Counted from the stretch's first letter, positions 1-11,883 are shown. The stretch: 64,000 nt of DNA from Antilocapra americana (GCA_007570785.1 ML662449.1:12091564-12155563); one strand, 5' to 3'. The notes: generated by a model not told the origin, from the sequence alone. A program made the numbers and translations.

Positions 1-2101
1 CTGTGAAATATTGCCCACACGTGGTTCTCCCACTCTCCCGCATTGGTAAGGCTGGGCTTCAGGATCAAAACAAAAAACCCCCAACAGCAGCACGCAAGTG
101 TTTTTTAACTCTGGACACCCTTGCCGTGAATTCTTGATATTTAAGGCCTAATGAGGAAGATCATGGGAAGTTAGTGGCCCTTTTTCAAAAGAACAAAACC
201 ACCAAGTGTTCCAGTTATCTCTGTGTCTTATTTTGACAAAGCGATGTCCCAATAGGGAAGAACGTGAGCCTGTGTGTGATGTCCGAGCCCCAGTTCGAGC
301 GTGGGACGTGCGTCCACATGCCACCCGGCGGCAGTGCCTTCCCCCTCCTGAAGGACACCACATGGGCTTCAGAGTCAGGCAGGCAGTGTGAGGTGCCTTT
401 ACGAGAGTGACATGCTGGGTGGGGCTGGGAGAGGACAATTATTGACAGTGATGTGCAATGAAGTGACAAGATGAGAGCAGAATAATAAGAGCTTTGAATT
501 TGAAGTGATTTTTTCATAAGTTATTTATTCCTTTTTTTTTTTCTGTGTAAATATATTTATTTTACTGTGGAGCTCTAACAACATCTGGATGGTAACATGT
601 GCAGAATGTAAGTGAGAATGTATTCTCCTGTAGGAATGTCAATCTGTACTAGAAGGGGGTCTGAGCCAGACCCCTGGGTCTTCTCATTGTATGCACAGTC
701 CACATTCATTTTTACTCTCTCCTCTAAAATATGGGTCTATTTGAAATATGCAAAAGGTATGGATGAGGAATGTTTTAATACCTCCAAATTTTTAAGAAAA
801 TCAAGCATCAAAGGGTTGATATTTTTAAACTTTTTTTAGTCGCACTTTCTCTCTATGACAGAAGGGGCAACCACACCACTGACACCCTTGTTCACACCAA
901 AGGGTGAGAACTAGCCAAGCCACCTCCACCAGAGGAGTGTCTTTCTCAATTGTGCTGTTTATTGCCATAGCCCCTCAGAGTGTCCCAACTGCCCTGAGAT
1001 CAATCAAGGAAACTTTCTTATACAAATAAACTCCAAAGAGCCAAAGTATCAACTTACGGATCATTTTTAAAGCTTAAATTTATAAACCACCCTTGGTAGT
1101 AAATAATGAATTATGAATCTGCAGGGCAGCCTTCTCAGATGACAGATGTTTAAAAAAAAAAAACCAACCAGAGAGAGAGACTCTACTTTGTGCATCGATT
1201 GTTATTCTCTATACGAATTGTCTTAATTTCAAAATCTTGCTGTTACAAATTGGACCTTTATACACTTTCTGAAAAGAATTGAAAAGAGCATATTTAACCT
1301 TTTCTGGCTGTAAATGGTTAACTTCCTGTAACTGCCAGTGGCAGTGAGGTGTGTGCATCCTGCTTATGTACAATTGTTTTCAGAGCTTCTGAGAATGAGT
1401 CTAAATGGTTCTTGAAAATTAGCCAGGATCAAGTACTATTGCAAACAAAGCCAATAAAAATTGTGGATGTCTTTTGGGGATAACAAGTTTGGAAGAGAAG
1501 TGCGATCCATACAACCAAGATTTGGAAAAGATGTACATAGCAACATGTTTGGTGCATGGTTTTTGAGGAGGGCTTTTGTCAAAAAGGAGGTGTAACCTTT
1601 CCCCCACAGACCTGAGAGCTGTGCCTTTTCTATGCAATATTACAGACGTTACATCAGAACCCAGATGGTTGTATTCACATGTAGGTTTGGGCTATAATCT
1701 GAACAATTGGACAGATTAAATGTACATGGAAATGAGCAGTCTTACTTTTGTAGTTTTATATTATACAATAAACAGTTAAAAGATGAGAGAGGTGTGTTTG
1801 CAGTTTCCTTCTGTCTGGAGTACAACCAGCTCATATGTCACCGTTTGCCTGTGTCAGGGAACAGTGCCCCCCCACCACTGCCTCTGCTGAAGTTGGTGCT
1901 ATCACCTTCTCCCTCCGTCTCTCTGTTGGTTTTCCCCCCTGCCTCTTGGGTGCTTCTCAAACCTGCTTCTCCAACTCTTTCTCAACATTGGGTTTTTCCC
2001 AGGGTTCAGTTGGTGACCAGCTCTTCGATGAGCCTCTACTCTGCTTGTGTTCCCAAGGTTCCTAATCCATCCAGGACTCTGAAAACTTATTTCCAGCTCC
2101 T
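1..2101. other. AT-rich intergenic DNA, no gene seen
   Basis: Both strands carry only short open frames with no recognisable protein and no paired splice signals. A short A-run near 1150 and T-run near 531 are the only simple features. I see no young ruminant repeat here. Confidence 0.5.
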
Positions 2102-2113
2102 ACCTCTCTCCCA

Positions 2114-2328
2114 GCTTCCCTGGTGGCTCAGACAGTAAAGAATCTGCCTGCAATGCAGGAGACCCATGTTTGAGCCCTTGGTCAGGGAAGTCCCTGAAAA
2201 AGGGAATGGCTACCCACTCCAGTATTCTTGCCTGGAGAATTCCATGGACAGGGGAGCCTGATGGACTGCAGTCCATGGGATCCCAAAAGAATCAGACAGG
2301 ACTGAGTGACTAACACTTTGACTTTTTC
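2114..2328 (+). mobile_element. Bov-tA SINE, full length with 12-bp target duplication
   Basis: The copy starts with the tRNA-like head (CTTCCCTGGTGGCTCAG), passes through the CACTCCAGTATTCTTGCCTGG block, and ends in the BovB-derived tail (GACTGAGTGACTAACAC). It is flanked by identical 12-bp direct repeats ACCTCTCTCCCA at 2102-2113 and 2329-2340, so the boundaries are well fixed and it is a retroposition product. Confidence 0.93.
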
Positions 2329-2909
2329 ACCTCTCTCCCAAGGTCTGGACTTCAGCCAAGCTTTGCCATCTCATACTCAATGCATCTGAAACAGCCTCAT
2401 TTCCCCAACAGGGCTGGTCCTTCCTCTTTGGGCCTCTCTTTGGCCTCATCACCCTTCTCCCAGGTGTATTCCAGCAGCTTCCTTTCTGAACCTACTACAG
2501 CTTCTGCTTCCCCAGCTCAAACCGGCTTCCCCCCTCACCTCCAATTATTGCCCCTGCTTCCTAGCTGCTCTTCACCGTTGTTGGGTCACTTCTCTAACAC
2601 CCTTGTCACCAGGTCTGGCGTTCCAAAGCACAAGTGGTTCACAAATTCACATCCTCTGGCAGCACCACCCCCCGTTTATACAGTCTAGCTCCCCTCTGGC
2701 CCCCTCCCAGTCCTCCACAGGGTCGTGGGGGAGAGCCGGTGCTATCTCCTTGGCAGCTGGGCCATTTGGGAGGGAGTCATGGGATCCCAGCCTCAACTGC
2801 TCTGGGTAGTTTTGGGCGACTCTTGCCAGCTGGTGAAGGAATGGGGCTGGAAAATGAGGGTTCCGGTCAATCAGCCATGGATATGGTGGCAATTGGGGGG
2901 CACTTAAGA

Positions 2910-3348
2910 GGTGGTATACGTTGAATTGTGTCCTCCAAAAAAGATCGGTTAAAAATTCTGACCCTCAAGACCTCAGAAAGTGACCTTAATTTGGGAATAA
3001 TTTTACTATTTTAATTTTGAAATTTATCAAACTTAAATGAATGAAGTTGGGTGGGTCCTAATCCTAATGACTAGTGTCCTTTTTAAAAGGGGAGATTTTG
3101 ACACAAGCACAGAGAACACCCTGTGACGAAGGCGGAGCTCGGGGTAACATGTCAACACACCAAGGAACACCAAAGATTTCCAGCAAACCACCAGAAGCTG
3201 GAGGGGGCAGGAGTGGCACGAACAGCTTACTTCCTCAGGGCTCTCAGAAGGGACTGACCCTGCTGACACTTCAGTCTCTGACTTCTAGCCTCCAGGACGA
3301 CTTCTACTGTTTAGGCCACTCTGTGTTACGGCAGCCCTAGGAGACTCA
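2910..3348 (+). mobile_element. MLT1-type MaLR LTR, degraded
   Basis: The block begins with a TTGAATTGTGTCCTCCAAAA-like start, continues with GTGACCTTAATTTGGGAATA and GGGTGGGTCCTAATCC, and ends with the TAGCCTCCAGGACG and TACGGCAGCCCTAGGAGACT segments. That order matches MLT1 LTRs (ERVL-MaLR) in sense orientation. It is an old, mutated solo LTR with no internal sequence beside it. The short open frames inside it are chance. Confidence 0.8.
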
Positions 3349-3670
3349 CAGTGGGGAGAACAGGCACAGCTCTACTCAGACAGCCTGGTGGAGATGCTCA
3401 TTAGTGCACTAGAAATAAGAGGCTGCTGCTCAGCAGAGAGGTTTGTGTCTGGAACATGAGCATCTGCTATTAATTAGAGATGGGACTTGGGTGACCCGTT
3501 CAATTTCTGTGCTCCCGAGGAGGAGACAGTCATGGCTCCTAAGTCTGTTGGAAGATGTTGACAGGGCAAGAAAAATGCAAGCTGTGGATGTTGTCTATCC
3601 TCTCGTGCCTCCACCTGCACCTATGCAGAGTAGGCACTCAGAACACTTGTTGAATTAAAAAAACAAACAA

Positions 3671-3830
3671 GGACTTCCCTGGTAGTCCCATGGCTAAGAC
3701 TCCACGCTCCCAAAGCAGGGAGCCCGGGTTAGATCCCTGGTCAGGGAACTAGATTCCACGTGCCACAAATAAAGATTCTACATGCCCCATTGAAGACCTA
3801 GCACAGCCAGATAGCCAAATAAATATTAAA
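3671..3830 (+). mobile_element. CHR-type tRNA-derived SINE
   Basis: Typical head ACTTCCCTGGTAGTCCCATGG, box-B-like GGGTTAGATCCCTGGTCAGG, then CACGTGCCACAAATAAAG and a terminal AGCCAAATAAATATTA. Similar AAACAAACAA strings lie on both sides and probably represent the target duplication. This family is older than Bov-tA and is shared by ruminants and whales. Confidence 0.85.
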
Positions 3831-4206
3831 ACAAACAAACACTAACTGATTCTTCTCTCCAGAGGAGAGAAGCACAGAGCCTGATCTTCCTTGTCTGGGT
3901 CCTAGACCCACTCCCATCCAGCCCTCTGGTGGCCCCTGTTGCCGGCATGTGGCATGCATGCTCTTGCTTGTGCCCCCAGACCTGCTGTAGAAGTTTCATC
4001 TATCACCCCCAGGCCAAGCTAAGTGCCTGCGCATGAAGCCTCATCCTTTTCTGGAGGACTCTGCCTTTGCAAAGACACTTAGCAAGGCCAATTGTGTCTC
4101 AGGCTAGTTTCTGAGCTACCCCCTGCTACCTGTACAACTGTGCAAGCGTGTTTCCTGTGCTACCCCCTGCTGTTTGGGAAAGCAGTCACCCTGTTGATGT
4201 TCATCT

Positions 4207-4402
4207 CTGACAGAAGTCAGCAAACTTCAGCCCTCGGGCCATATCCTGCCTGCTGCCTGTTGGTGTGAGTTTTATTGGAACATGGCCACAATTTGTTTAT
4301 GTGTATTGTCTGACTGCTGTCCGAGACCGTATGGCCCTCAAAGGCTGAAATATTTGCTCTTTGGCCTTTAACAGAAACAGTTTACCAAGCCTTGATCTTT
4401 GC
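4207..4402 (+). mobile_element. hAT-type non-autonomous DNA transposon remnant
   Basis: The ends form an imperfect terminal inverted repeat (AAGTCAGCAAACTT at the left, AGTTTACCAAGCCTTG at the right). The interior carries the well-known mammalian segments GGCCATATCCTGCCTGCTGCC, TTTTATTGGAACATGGCCAC and GAGACCGTATGGCCC. I assign it to hAT elements from memory of this consensus. The exact subfamily is not decided. Confidence 0.65.
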
Positions 4403-4734
4403 AAACCACACAGTGCTTAGGACAGAATCTGACCATAGTTGAGGCCAGGCTATAGCCGTTTCACTCAGGGTCTTCGACCGGGACGTCTAGAAAGGGGTCT
4501 GGAAATTGGCACAGTACAGGGGTGGGAGCAGCGGAGTCAGTGCTGGAGGTGGGGGTTTGAGGGTTAGAGAGGGCAGGGAAGTCAGAAAAGTCACACAAAA
4601 ATGGACATCTTCTGAGGGCTTAACACCTGGGGAGGCTTAGATGTGGCCCTTCTGGCCAAAGGGCCCCATTTTACAGATGTGAAAGCTGAAACCCAGAGAG
4701 GGGAAGTGATTCTTGTTTATGGCAAGAGAACATA

Positions 4735-4880
4735 GCATGGGGGTTCACAGCTTTGCAATCAGACCGCCTGAGTTTGAATCCTGCCTCCGTCACTGATGGC
4801 CTATATGCAACCCTGGACAAGTTTTTGAACCTGCCTACACCCCAGCTTTCTCATCTGTAAGATGAGGGTCATAAGTGAGC
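4735..4880 (+). mobile_element. MIR SINE fragment
   Basis: Carries the MIR core order: GAGTTTGAATCCTGCCTCC (box-B region), CACTGATGGCC, then TTTCTCATCTGTAAGATGAGG. Followed by an A-run at about 4938. Confidence 0.8.
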
Positions 4881-5344
4881 TTATCTCATGAAATGATAGA
4901 GATCACATGTAAAGCACTTACAACAGGTCTAGGGCATTAAAAAAAAAAAAAAAAGAAATCCTCAAATGTTAGCTGTAGCAAACATGGCAGTGACAAAAGG
5001 CTAAAATCCAGGCCTGTGCTTGGTGTGGGGTTTTAGGTCAGGCCATTAAGCAAGCCTGGGGCCTCCTAATGCTGAAAGCACGATGTATGGGGGCACCACC
5101 ATTTCCCTAACACCACGCCTGTCATCATGGCATTCAGTTGCGTATTTACTGAGGACACTGTGCTCCAAGCTTGTATGACATATGGGGTCCCAGAGTCCCT
5201 ATTGTCTCTTCTGTCTTTGCTTTGAATGTGCGTTTGCTCGTTTGGGAAAGGAATCTTCGCTGAATTGGGAGATTCGGGATCACCGCTTGCTGAGCACTCA
5301 CACAAGCCTAGTGGTATCCACTAGGTGCCATGTGCCCAAGCCCT

Positions 5345-5470
5345 TTCAGGTTTATCTGACCACCTCCACTTTATAGAAGAGGGCGTCCAAACTCAAAGAG
5401 GCCAAGCAGCCTTCCGAAGATCACACAGCTGGCGCATGGCAGAGCCGGGATTGCAGGCTGGGCGTCTCTG
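5345..5470 (-). mobile_element. MIR SINE fragment, antisense
   Basis: Contains the reverse of the MIR core: a CTTTATAGAAGAGG segment, AAAGAGGCCAAGCAGCCTTCC, ATCACACAGCTGGC and GCAGAGCCGGGATTGCA. Confidence 0.75.
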
Positions 5471-5479
5471 GCCCTTGTA

Positions 5480-8450
5480 ACCCCTTCAGCACACTCTCCT
5501 ATCACCCACTGTCACTGCTGGTGTCATCCTAGCCAGGCAGGTGCCGCCTGGAGGATGAGCAAAGTGAGGGAGTCAGGAGATGGCGGCCCAGGCAGAACTT
5601 CACCTCTGTCACTTGCCTGACCTTTGGACAAGCCACTTCACCCCACCTCTCCTCCACAGAGCCCCAGGCCTAGGGAGTTTACAAAACCACTCAGGTGGGA
5701 GGAGAGCCACTGCTCTCAGTTCCCCAGCACCAGCCTTCCCAGCTGCTGGGTGTGCATGACCATGACACACATGGGCACACACATGGGCCCCGTCCCTGGA
5801 GCTGGGAACCCCCTTGGAGCAGGCTGGCTGCTCCAGCCCCACAGCCAGCCTGCTGCCTTCTTCCCACCCTCTTCCCTCGCTCCCTGGGCAGGGAAGCCAA
5901 GCTGCCAGCTGCTAGCAAGGCCTATTGTTCACCAGTGACAAGAAATGGCTGCAGGAGCCCAGGCCCCAGGAAAGCCTTGAGACGGTAAGGGGGAGGGGTG
6001 GGCCAAGCTGGGGAGATGTCTTCTCGGGGCTTGGCCTGCCTGCCTGGGGAGGCCAGAGCACAAACACACCCAACAGACTTCTTCACACTTGGCTCCTCGA
6101 GAGGTCATCACCGGAGGAAGTGCGTGTCACTGTTTCTGTGTGTCAGCGTTGCCGAGTCAGGCTGCCTCTACAAAAGGATTTATGGTCGCTTATCTCCCAG
6201 CTGAGTGCTGAAAATGGTGCCAGGTGGACAAGTGCTTTGGAAATGGTGTTATTCGAAGTCAGTCCAACCCACGCGCTCATGGGGAATGCTGCCTCCTTGG
6301 GCCTGGAGAGGTTCCAGGGACAGTGACAGTCATCCCGGACATGCGTATGTGTGTGTGTCTGTGTGTCTGTGTAGTTTAGTGGTGTAGGAAGCCTTTCACT
6401 TACATTTGTGCTGTTTGATTCTCAGGGCAAATCAGGAGCAGGTGGCCATGGAGGGAGACTTGAGCTTGCTCAGGCTAACTGAGGTACACAGAGGGGCAGG
6501 GGTACAAGCCCAGGCTCCAAACTCCTACCTTTATTACCTTCTGGTGCTTCAGAGTTTAAAGAAACTGGCCTGAAAGTTAATTATGGAAAAGAAGGGTCAA
6601 CAGCCTGCCTTGGAGCTTGGAGTCACAAATCTCTCAGGACTTTGTAACAGACTCACTAAGAGCTGCAGCCATTAGGAACTTCCATTCAGTCCTTTCTGTC
6701 TCTGAGAGTCTCTCTCCCTCACCCCCACTGACACACACCCTCCCAAGGTTGAGGGGAGCAGAAGGGGCTTACCTAAGTGGGCACCAATGCCCTTTCTCAG
6801 TTCTTAGCTGTGAGGCTTACCTAACTGTGACTCCTGGAGCCAGCCCAAACACTCAGCCTAAAACGGCCAGCACTTGGAAGGTCAACCAGCTTCAAGACAA
6901 ATGCTGAGTCTTTCTACTCGCCCCACACCCAACTGCTGTTTCCAGGCCTTGTGGGTGTCGACCTTCTGCAGCCATCCTACCCCTGCGCTGGCCTCTCTCT
7001 ACCTCCCATCACTCCCCCGACTCCCTCCCACATTCCTCCGTCTCTGACTTGAAGCCTCTCCCTGCTGGCCTTCTCCTCCTTTTGGTCTCTCCCTGCCTCT
7101 GTCTGTCTCCTACTTTACTACTTGGAAGCCATCTTTGCTGCTGCAAACTCTGCTGAGGACACCATCTTTCTGCCCTGGAGCCTTCCCCCTCCTCTTAGGT
7201 CCAGGGAGCTGGACTCCAGCTCCTGGGCTTTGAGACAAGCCTGGTGAGATGGGAGGCTCCAGGACTTGGGTTTCTTGAAGTCCAGGACCTCTGAGTCATC
7301 AGGCAAGGGCCCTCAGAGCGTCTGAGTAGGGCTCCCCTGCTGCTCCAGGGCCCTGAATACCTGGCTTCACCATCTGGGGCCATCCAGACTCCCAGCTGTG
7401 GGTCAGTAGGGATAAGAAGTTTTCCAGCTGTTTTCCAGGTTGGCCGGAGCAGCTCTGACTGGCCTGAGTCCAGCTGGGCTGTGGGTACGGAGGGAATCTC
7501 TAGGCAGAGAGGAAGAGCTCCCTGGGCTGGCTGAGCTGGTAGGGTGCAAGGGCAGGGGGCCAGCAGAGGGGGGCTGTGAGGAAGGGGTCAGGGGCTGTGC
7601 CAGCAGGGAGTGGACAGTGGGTCATTTTTCTCAGGGGCCCTCAAACCAACTGTGCAGCATGGGCAGGGGCTGCTTGGGACCCTGCGTGGGGGCCTGTAGG
7701 GGGAAAACCTGTGCCCACAGGGAGATGGAGGTGGGGCCACTTTCTTCTGTAAAACACATTCTCTCTGCTAGACACTGGACTAGGTCTTTTCTTGGCCACC
7801 CACTCACAATCTCGGGCAGGGAAACTGAGGCCCAGGAAAGTTAGGCAAGTTGTCCAAGGCAGCACAGTTGGTATTAATATCTGGGGTCTGTGTGTGCCTA
7901 CAGGCCTCTGTTCAGCAAGACACGGACATGTCACACTGCTGCTGGGGGCCTGGGCACGCTGTGGGTCATGGTGGAGAGTGCCACGCCAAAGCTTGTCCGT
8001 GATCTCTAGCTGTCGTGGGGCTGGCTCAGAGGGGCATGATCTGTCCCCTAAATCCTAGCAGTCTGTATCCCCAGCCTGCCAGACCCCTCAGTTTGGCTAC
8101 AGGGAAGAATCAGATGGGCAAGAGAGCCTTTGGAGGCCAGAAGAGCTCTTGCTCACTGATATTGCTCCTTGTGGGTCAGAGCAAACAGAGAAGAGAGCCC
8201 TTTCCACCTGGAAGTGATCTGCAAGCTTGTCTGATGGTGGAGGCTGCAGGAAGACAAGGCTGGGGCAACTGCAGCTTAGGGAGTCCTTGGGCTTTCATTC
8301 AATTCACCTTTATCCGCTAGTCCGTCAGTATCCCCGTCACAGCAGATGGTGCCTGCATTCCTAACAAGCTTCCAGGAGATGCTGGTTCATGAACCACACA
8401 TTGAGTAGCCAAATGTGTGATTATGTCACTCTTGCACTCCATCAACTTTC
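5480..8450. other. Unique, moderately GC-rich intergenic DNA
   Basis: The open frames on both strands are low-complexity and overlap one another, as expected from base composition. No splice-supported exon or known domain was recognised. A short GT/CTGTGTGT tract lies at about 6345-6372. MIR-like scraps are suspected near 6480-6540 and 7760-7870 but are too short to call. Confidence 0.4.
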
Positions 8451-8454
8451 TTGG

Positions 8455-8600
8455 AATAAAACCCAAAGTTCTTACCGTGACTTTTGCAGCCCCTGCTCCC
8501 TCTCCAACCTTACATCTCCCCTCTCTCTGTTCATTTTGCTCCCATCGGCCTTCTGCTCCTCCAGCATGCACTGCTTCCTTAGAGTGTGCCTCCCTGTGCT
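8455..8600 (+). mobile_element. Possible L2 LINE fragment
   Basis: Pyrimidine-rich stretch with the order expected in the L2 3' region (CCCAAAGTTCTTACCGTGAC, then a run of CCTGCTCC and TTCTGCTCCTCCAGCATGC). Divergence is high and the call rests on pattern memory only. Confidence 0.35.
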
Positions 8601-9478
8601 GATTGGGTGCTGGTATCTGGGCTGGAATTTGTGTGTTTTTGAGGCCATATCCCCAGTGCTTGATACAGGGATTGACCCTCCTGGGTAGCTACTTGCTGAA
8701 GGAATAGACAGACTAGATTCTTCTGAATGTTGGGGCTCGAGCACTGAGCGAAGCAAACTGGCACCTCCCTCCTTTCTTGTTCCCCAGGAGGAAGCTGGGA
8801 TGGACCGAGAAACCCATCAGACACGGTCAATATTCCTGACTTCTTCCTGTGTCTGCCCGGGGCTGTTTCCCACCCACGGTCTCACTAACACCTCAGCAAG
8901 GTGCTGCCATGACCACCTGCTTCTCATCAGAGGGTGGGCTTCTGCCTGCTGCTCTTTAGGGTTCCACTTGCCGTCCCCTGGGCCAGTGATCTGAGTGCCT
9001 CACCCCTTCCTCTCTCAGGACCAAACCTGGGGTGACCTGTGGAGAAGAGGTCAGCTGCCAGACCCTGTGTGCTCAGGCTGGGGCCACACCCAGGCCCTGG
9101 GTGCGTGAACCATCCACACTCCTCACTCCTGATACTGAGGAGGGGTGAGAAGAGGGAAGGTGAGGGCAGGCTAGCTCCAGTCTGTAGGGAGGAGCCCCCA
9201 GGGGCATCGTCTAAAGCCAGGTAATTGATTGAGATAATGAGGTCCTGTTGGTTGTGCTGCCAGGTGAGAGGTACTTGCCATTTCCAACTGGTGTGCTCCT
9301 AGTCTGCACCTCCCTGCCCCATCACCTAAAGGGAGCAGAAATCTCTTTAAAATTATTTTTAAAGGTTTTTAAATTAATAGGCTTTTTTTTTCAGACAATA
9401 TTTAGGTTTATAGGAAAATTATACAAGAAAGTCGAGTTCCCTTCTAGTCTCTTATCCTGCTCCATCAAGTTTCCCCTG

Positions 9479-9978
9479 TGTTGACTTAAAATATAGCTCA
9501 CAACCCAAGAGTTGAGGCTTCTGTTTTATTCAGTAGAAATATTTAGGACTTCAAGCCCAGGAGACAGCATCTCAAGTGACCCTGAGAGAACTGCTCTGAG
9601 GAGGCAGGAGGGCAGTGGGCGAAGGGGAGGAGTCAGGTTATATAGAAGTTTGCAAACAAAGGGCAGGTAGTCTGAACATCAAAAGTATTTGTGTGAATTA
9701 AAGAAAACCATATATCTCAAGTTAAAGACTTTGGCATTTTTTCTATGTATTGGAAGATGCAAGAGCCTGGACTCACTGAAATCATTCCTTTCATAGGCAT
9801 CTCAGCTATCTGGGGCCAGTATCCTGAGTTTTTCCCCAGTGCTCACCGTAAGAATGGTCGCAGCCTATTGGCTGCCGGATCGAAGGTATTGTTCTTCCTG
9901 GTTGCCCTGGAGGGCTGGAATTGCTGATGACTGTGACATCCTTGTTCATTGACGTGGCAGGAAATACTCCATTTCTCA
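9479..9978 (-). mobile_element. Solo retroviral-type LTR inserted in the L1
   Basis: The element starts TG and ends CA and interrupts the L1 between 9478 and 9979, with CCTG present on both sides as a 4-bp target duplication. Read on the minus strand it has a TATATAA box near 9640 and an AATAAA signal near 9525, about 50 nt before its end, the normal spacing for U3-R-U5. Text inside resembles ruminant endogenous retrovirus LTRs, but I cannot fix the family. No viral genes are attached. Confidence 0.65.
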
Positions 9979-10384
9979 CCTGTTATTAACATTTTGCACT
10001 CCTGTGTTATATTTGTTGCAATCGATTATTATTACCTCAAGTCCACAATTGATGATAGGCTTCACCCTTTGTGTTGTACGGTTCCTCGGGTTTTGACATA
10101 TGTGATGTGTGCAGCATTACGTGTCATACAGAATACTTTCACTGCCCTAAAAATACCCGGTGTTCCTCCTGTTCATCCCTACGCTCTCTTGCCAATCCCT
10201 GATATTTCTAGTAACTCCATAGTTTTTCCTTTTCCGGAAGGTCATATAATTGGGATCATACAATATGTAGCCTTTTCAGACTGGCTCCTTGTTAGTAATA
10301 CACAATTAAGTTTCCTCCATGTCTTTTCATGGCTGGTTAGCCCATTTCATTTTATTGTTGAAGAATATCCCGCTGTTTGGATAT

Positions 10385-10979
10385 TGAAACCCAGGAGTAT
10401 CTTCTCGGACTCCTAGGCACAGAAGCCATTTTTTTTGTCCCCTGTTTCTTGTTGGGTCCTCCCTGGTGGCTCAGAAGGTAAAGAATCCACCTGCAATGTG
10501 GGAGACCTCGGTTCAATCCCTGAGTTGGGAAGATCCCATGGAGAAAGGAACAGCTACCCAACCCAGGATTCTGGCCTCAAGAATTTCATGGATGGTATGG
10601 TGTTTTTTGTAGGCATGACTCCAACCTCCATGACCTTCCCTAAATTCCAAAGGGCACATCTGAACAGCTAATCAAGGGAGGAGCAGCCAAGAAACCACCT
10701 GAGACAAGATTATAGGGATCAGAGAGCTCATGAAGACTAGAAGACCACCTGAGACCCTGCACATCCCCTAATCTTGTCAGCACCCCCAAGAACTATTTGC
10801 TATAAAAATTCCTCAACAAATACTCCCAGGTTGGCACACATAGTTTTTCCAGGCAGAAACCTGCTGTGTCCCCCTCTGCCTGGCAAAGCCGTAAGGCTAT
10901 CTTTTCTGTTTCACCCAAAATTCTGTCTCTGAGATTTGATTCAGCACTGAGTTATAGAGAGGCTGAACTTTTGGCATCA
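10385..10979 (+). mobile_element. Second solo LTR in the same L1, carrying a SINE
   Basis: Interrupts the L1 between GGATAT (10379-10384) and GTATAC (10980 on). It begins TGAAAC and ends GGCATCA. On the plus strand it has a CTATAAAAATTCC TATA element near 10800, the segment CCCCTCTGCCTGGCAAAGCC where the usual AATAAAG signal is mutated to GTAAGG, and the LTR tail TTCTGTCTCTGAGATTTGATTC. This pattern is known from endogenous retrovirus LTRs. A Bov-tA lies inside at 10452-10594. Confidence 0.65.
10452..10594 (+). mobile_element. Bov-tA SINE, 3'-truncated, inside an LTR
   Basis: Has the head CCTCCCTGGTGGCTCAGAAG, GTTCAATCCCTGAGTTGGG and the CAACCCAGGATTCTGGCCTC block, but stops at ATTTCATGGATGG before the BovB-like tail. 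Its presence within the LTR dates it as younger than the LTR. Confidence 0.8.
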
Positions 10980-11148
10980 GTATACAATGTTTGTGTATCC
11001 ATTCACCTATTGAAGGACATCCTGGCTGCTTCTGGTTTCTGGTGGTTACGAATAAAGCTACTATAAACATTTGTGTGCAGCATCTTTGTGCGGGCATAAT
11101 ATTTGAACTTGTTTGGATAAATGTTGAGCATGATTGCTGAATCATGTG

Positions 11149-11266
11149 GAATCACCAACTCAATGGACATGAATTTCAGCAAACTCTGGGATATAAGGAA
11201 GGACAGAGGAGACTGGCGTGCTGCAGTCCGTGGGGTTGCTAAGAGCTGGAAACGACTTAGCGAATG
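11149..11266 (+). mobile_element. BovB LINE 3'-end fragment
   Basis: Matches the last ~115 nt of BovB: ACTCAATGGACATGAATTTC, GCAAACTCTGGGATAT, GCGTGCTGCAGTCCGTGGGG and AACGACTTAGCGAATGA. It abuts an antisense Bov-tA, giving a head-to-head arrangement of similar tails. Confidence 0.75.
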
Positions 11267-11269
11267 ATT

Positions 11270-11492
11270 GTGCATGCGTGCTAAGTCGCTTCAGTCAAGC
11301 CTTACTCCTTGCAACCCCATGGACTGTAGCCCACCAGGCTCCTCTGTCTATAGGGGTTCTCCAAACAAGAATACTGGAATGGGTTGCCATGCCCTCCTCC
11401 GGGGGATCTTCCTAACCCAGGGATCAAACCCATGTCTCTTATGTCTCCTGCATTGGCAGGCAGGTTCTTTACCACTAGCACCACCTGACTGA
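11270..11492 (-). mobile_element. Bov-tA SINE, antisense
   Basis: Reverse complement of a Bov-tA: GTGCTAAGTCGCTTCAGTC, CAACCCCATGGACTGTAGCC, AATACTGGAATGGGTTGCC, GGGATCAAACCCATGTCTC and TTCTTTACCACTAGCACCAC. Confidence 0.9.
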
Positions 11493-11556
11493 ACAACAAC
11501 CAATTCTTAGTTTTGTAAGAAATTTCCACCTCTTCAAGCTCTTGTCTCCCTTCCCC

Positions 11557-11883
11557 TCTATTTATTTTTAAATTTTATTTATTTCTTTATTTGACTGCTG
11601 GGTCTTTGTTGCTGCAAGGCCTTTCTCTAGCTGTGGCGCACGGAGGCTACTCTCGTTGCAGTGGCAGCTTCTCTTGTTTCAGAACACAGGTATTAGAGCA
11701 TTTGAGCTTCAGTAGTTGTGTCACTGTTCAGTAGCTGTGGTTCCTGGGCTCTAGAGCTCCGTAGTTGTGGTGCACGGGCTTAGTGGTCCCTTGGCATGCG
11801 GGGTCTTCCGAGACCAAGAATTCAACCTGTGTCTCTTGCATTGGCAGGTGGATACTTTACCACTGAGCCACCAGGGAAACTCT
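11557..11883 (-). mobile_element. CHR/ART2-type SINE, antisense
   Basis: Begins with the reverse poly-A (TTTAAATTTTATTTATTTC), continues GCTGGGTCTTTGTTGCTGC, CTCTAGCTGTGGCGCACGG, GGCTTAGTGGTCCCTTGGC and ends TTTACCACTGAGCCACCAGG. The same family is found at 33134-33442. Confidence 0.85.

Larger units (their letters stand above)
9345..11148 (-). mobile_element. Old L1 3' region, split into three pieces by two LTRs
   Basis: Pieces at about 9345-9478, 9979-10384 and 10980-11148 align end to end with one antisense mammalian L1 3' region. Markers in order: TTTAGGTTTATAGGAAAATT, TTATTAACATTTTGCACTCC, GTTTTGACATATGTG, CACTGCCCTAAAAATACCC, GTAGCCTTTTCAGACTGGC, TTTCCTCCATGTCTTTTCAT, TATCCATTCACCTATTGAAG and GCTACTATAAACATTTGTGT. 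The two gaps are occupied by LTRs annotated separately. Confidence 0.8.

Noticed and set aside
2114..2328. tRNA-like heads of the Bov-tA and CHR SINEs as possible tRNA genes
   Set aside because: They retain box-like elements but not a foldable tRNA with anticodon arm, and they are clearly SINE heads with retroposition signatures.
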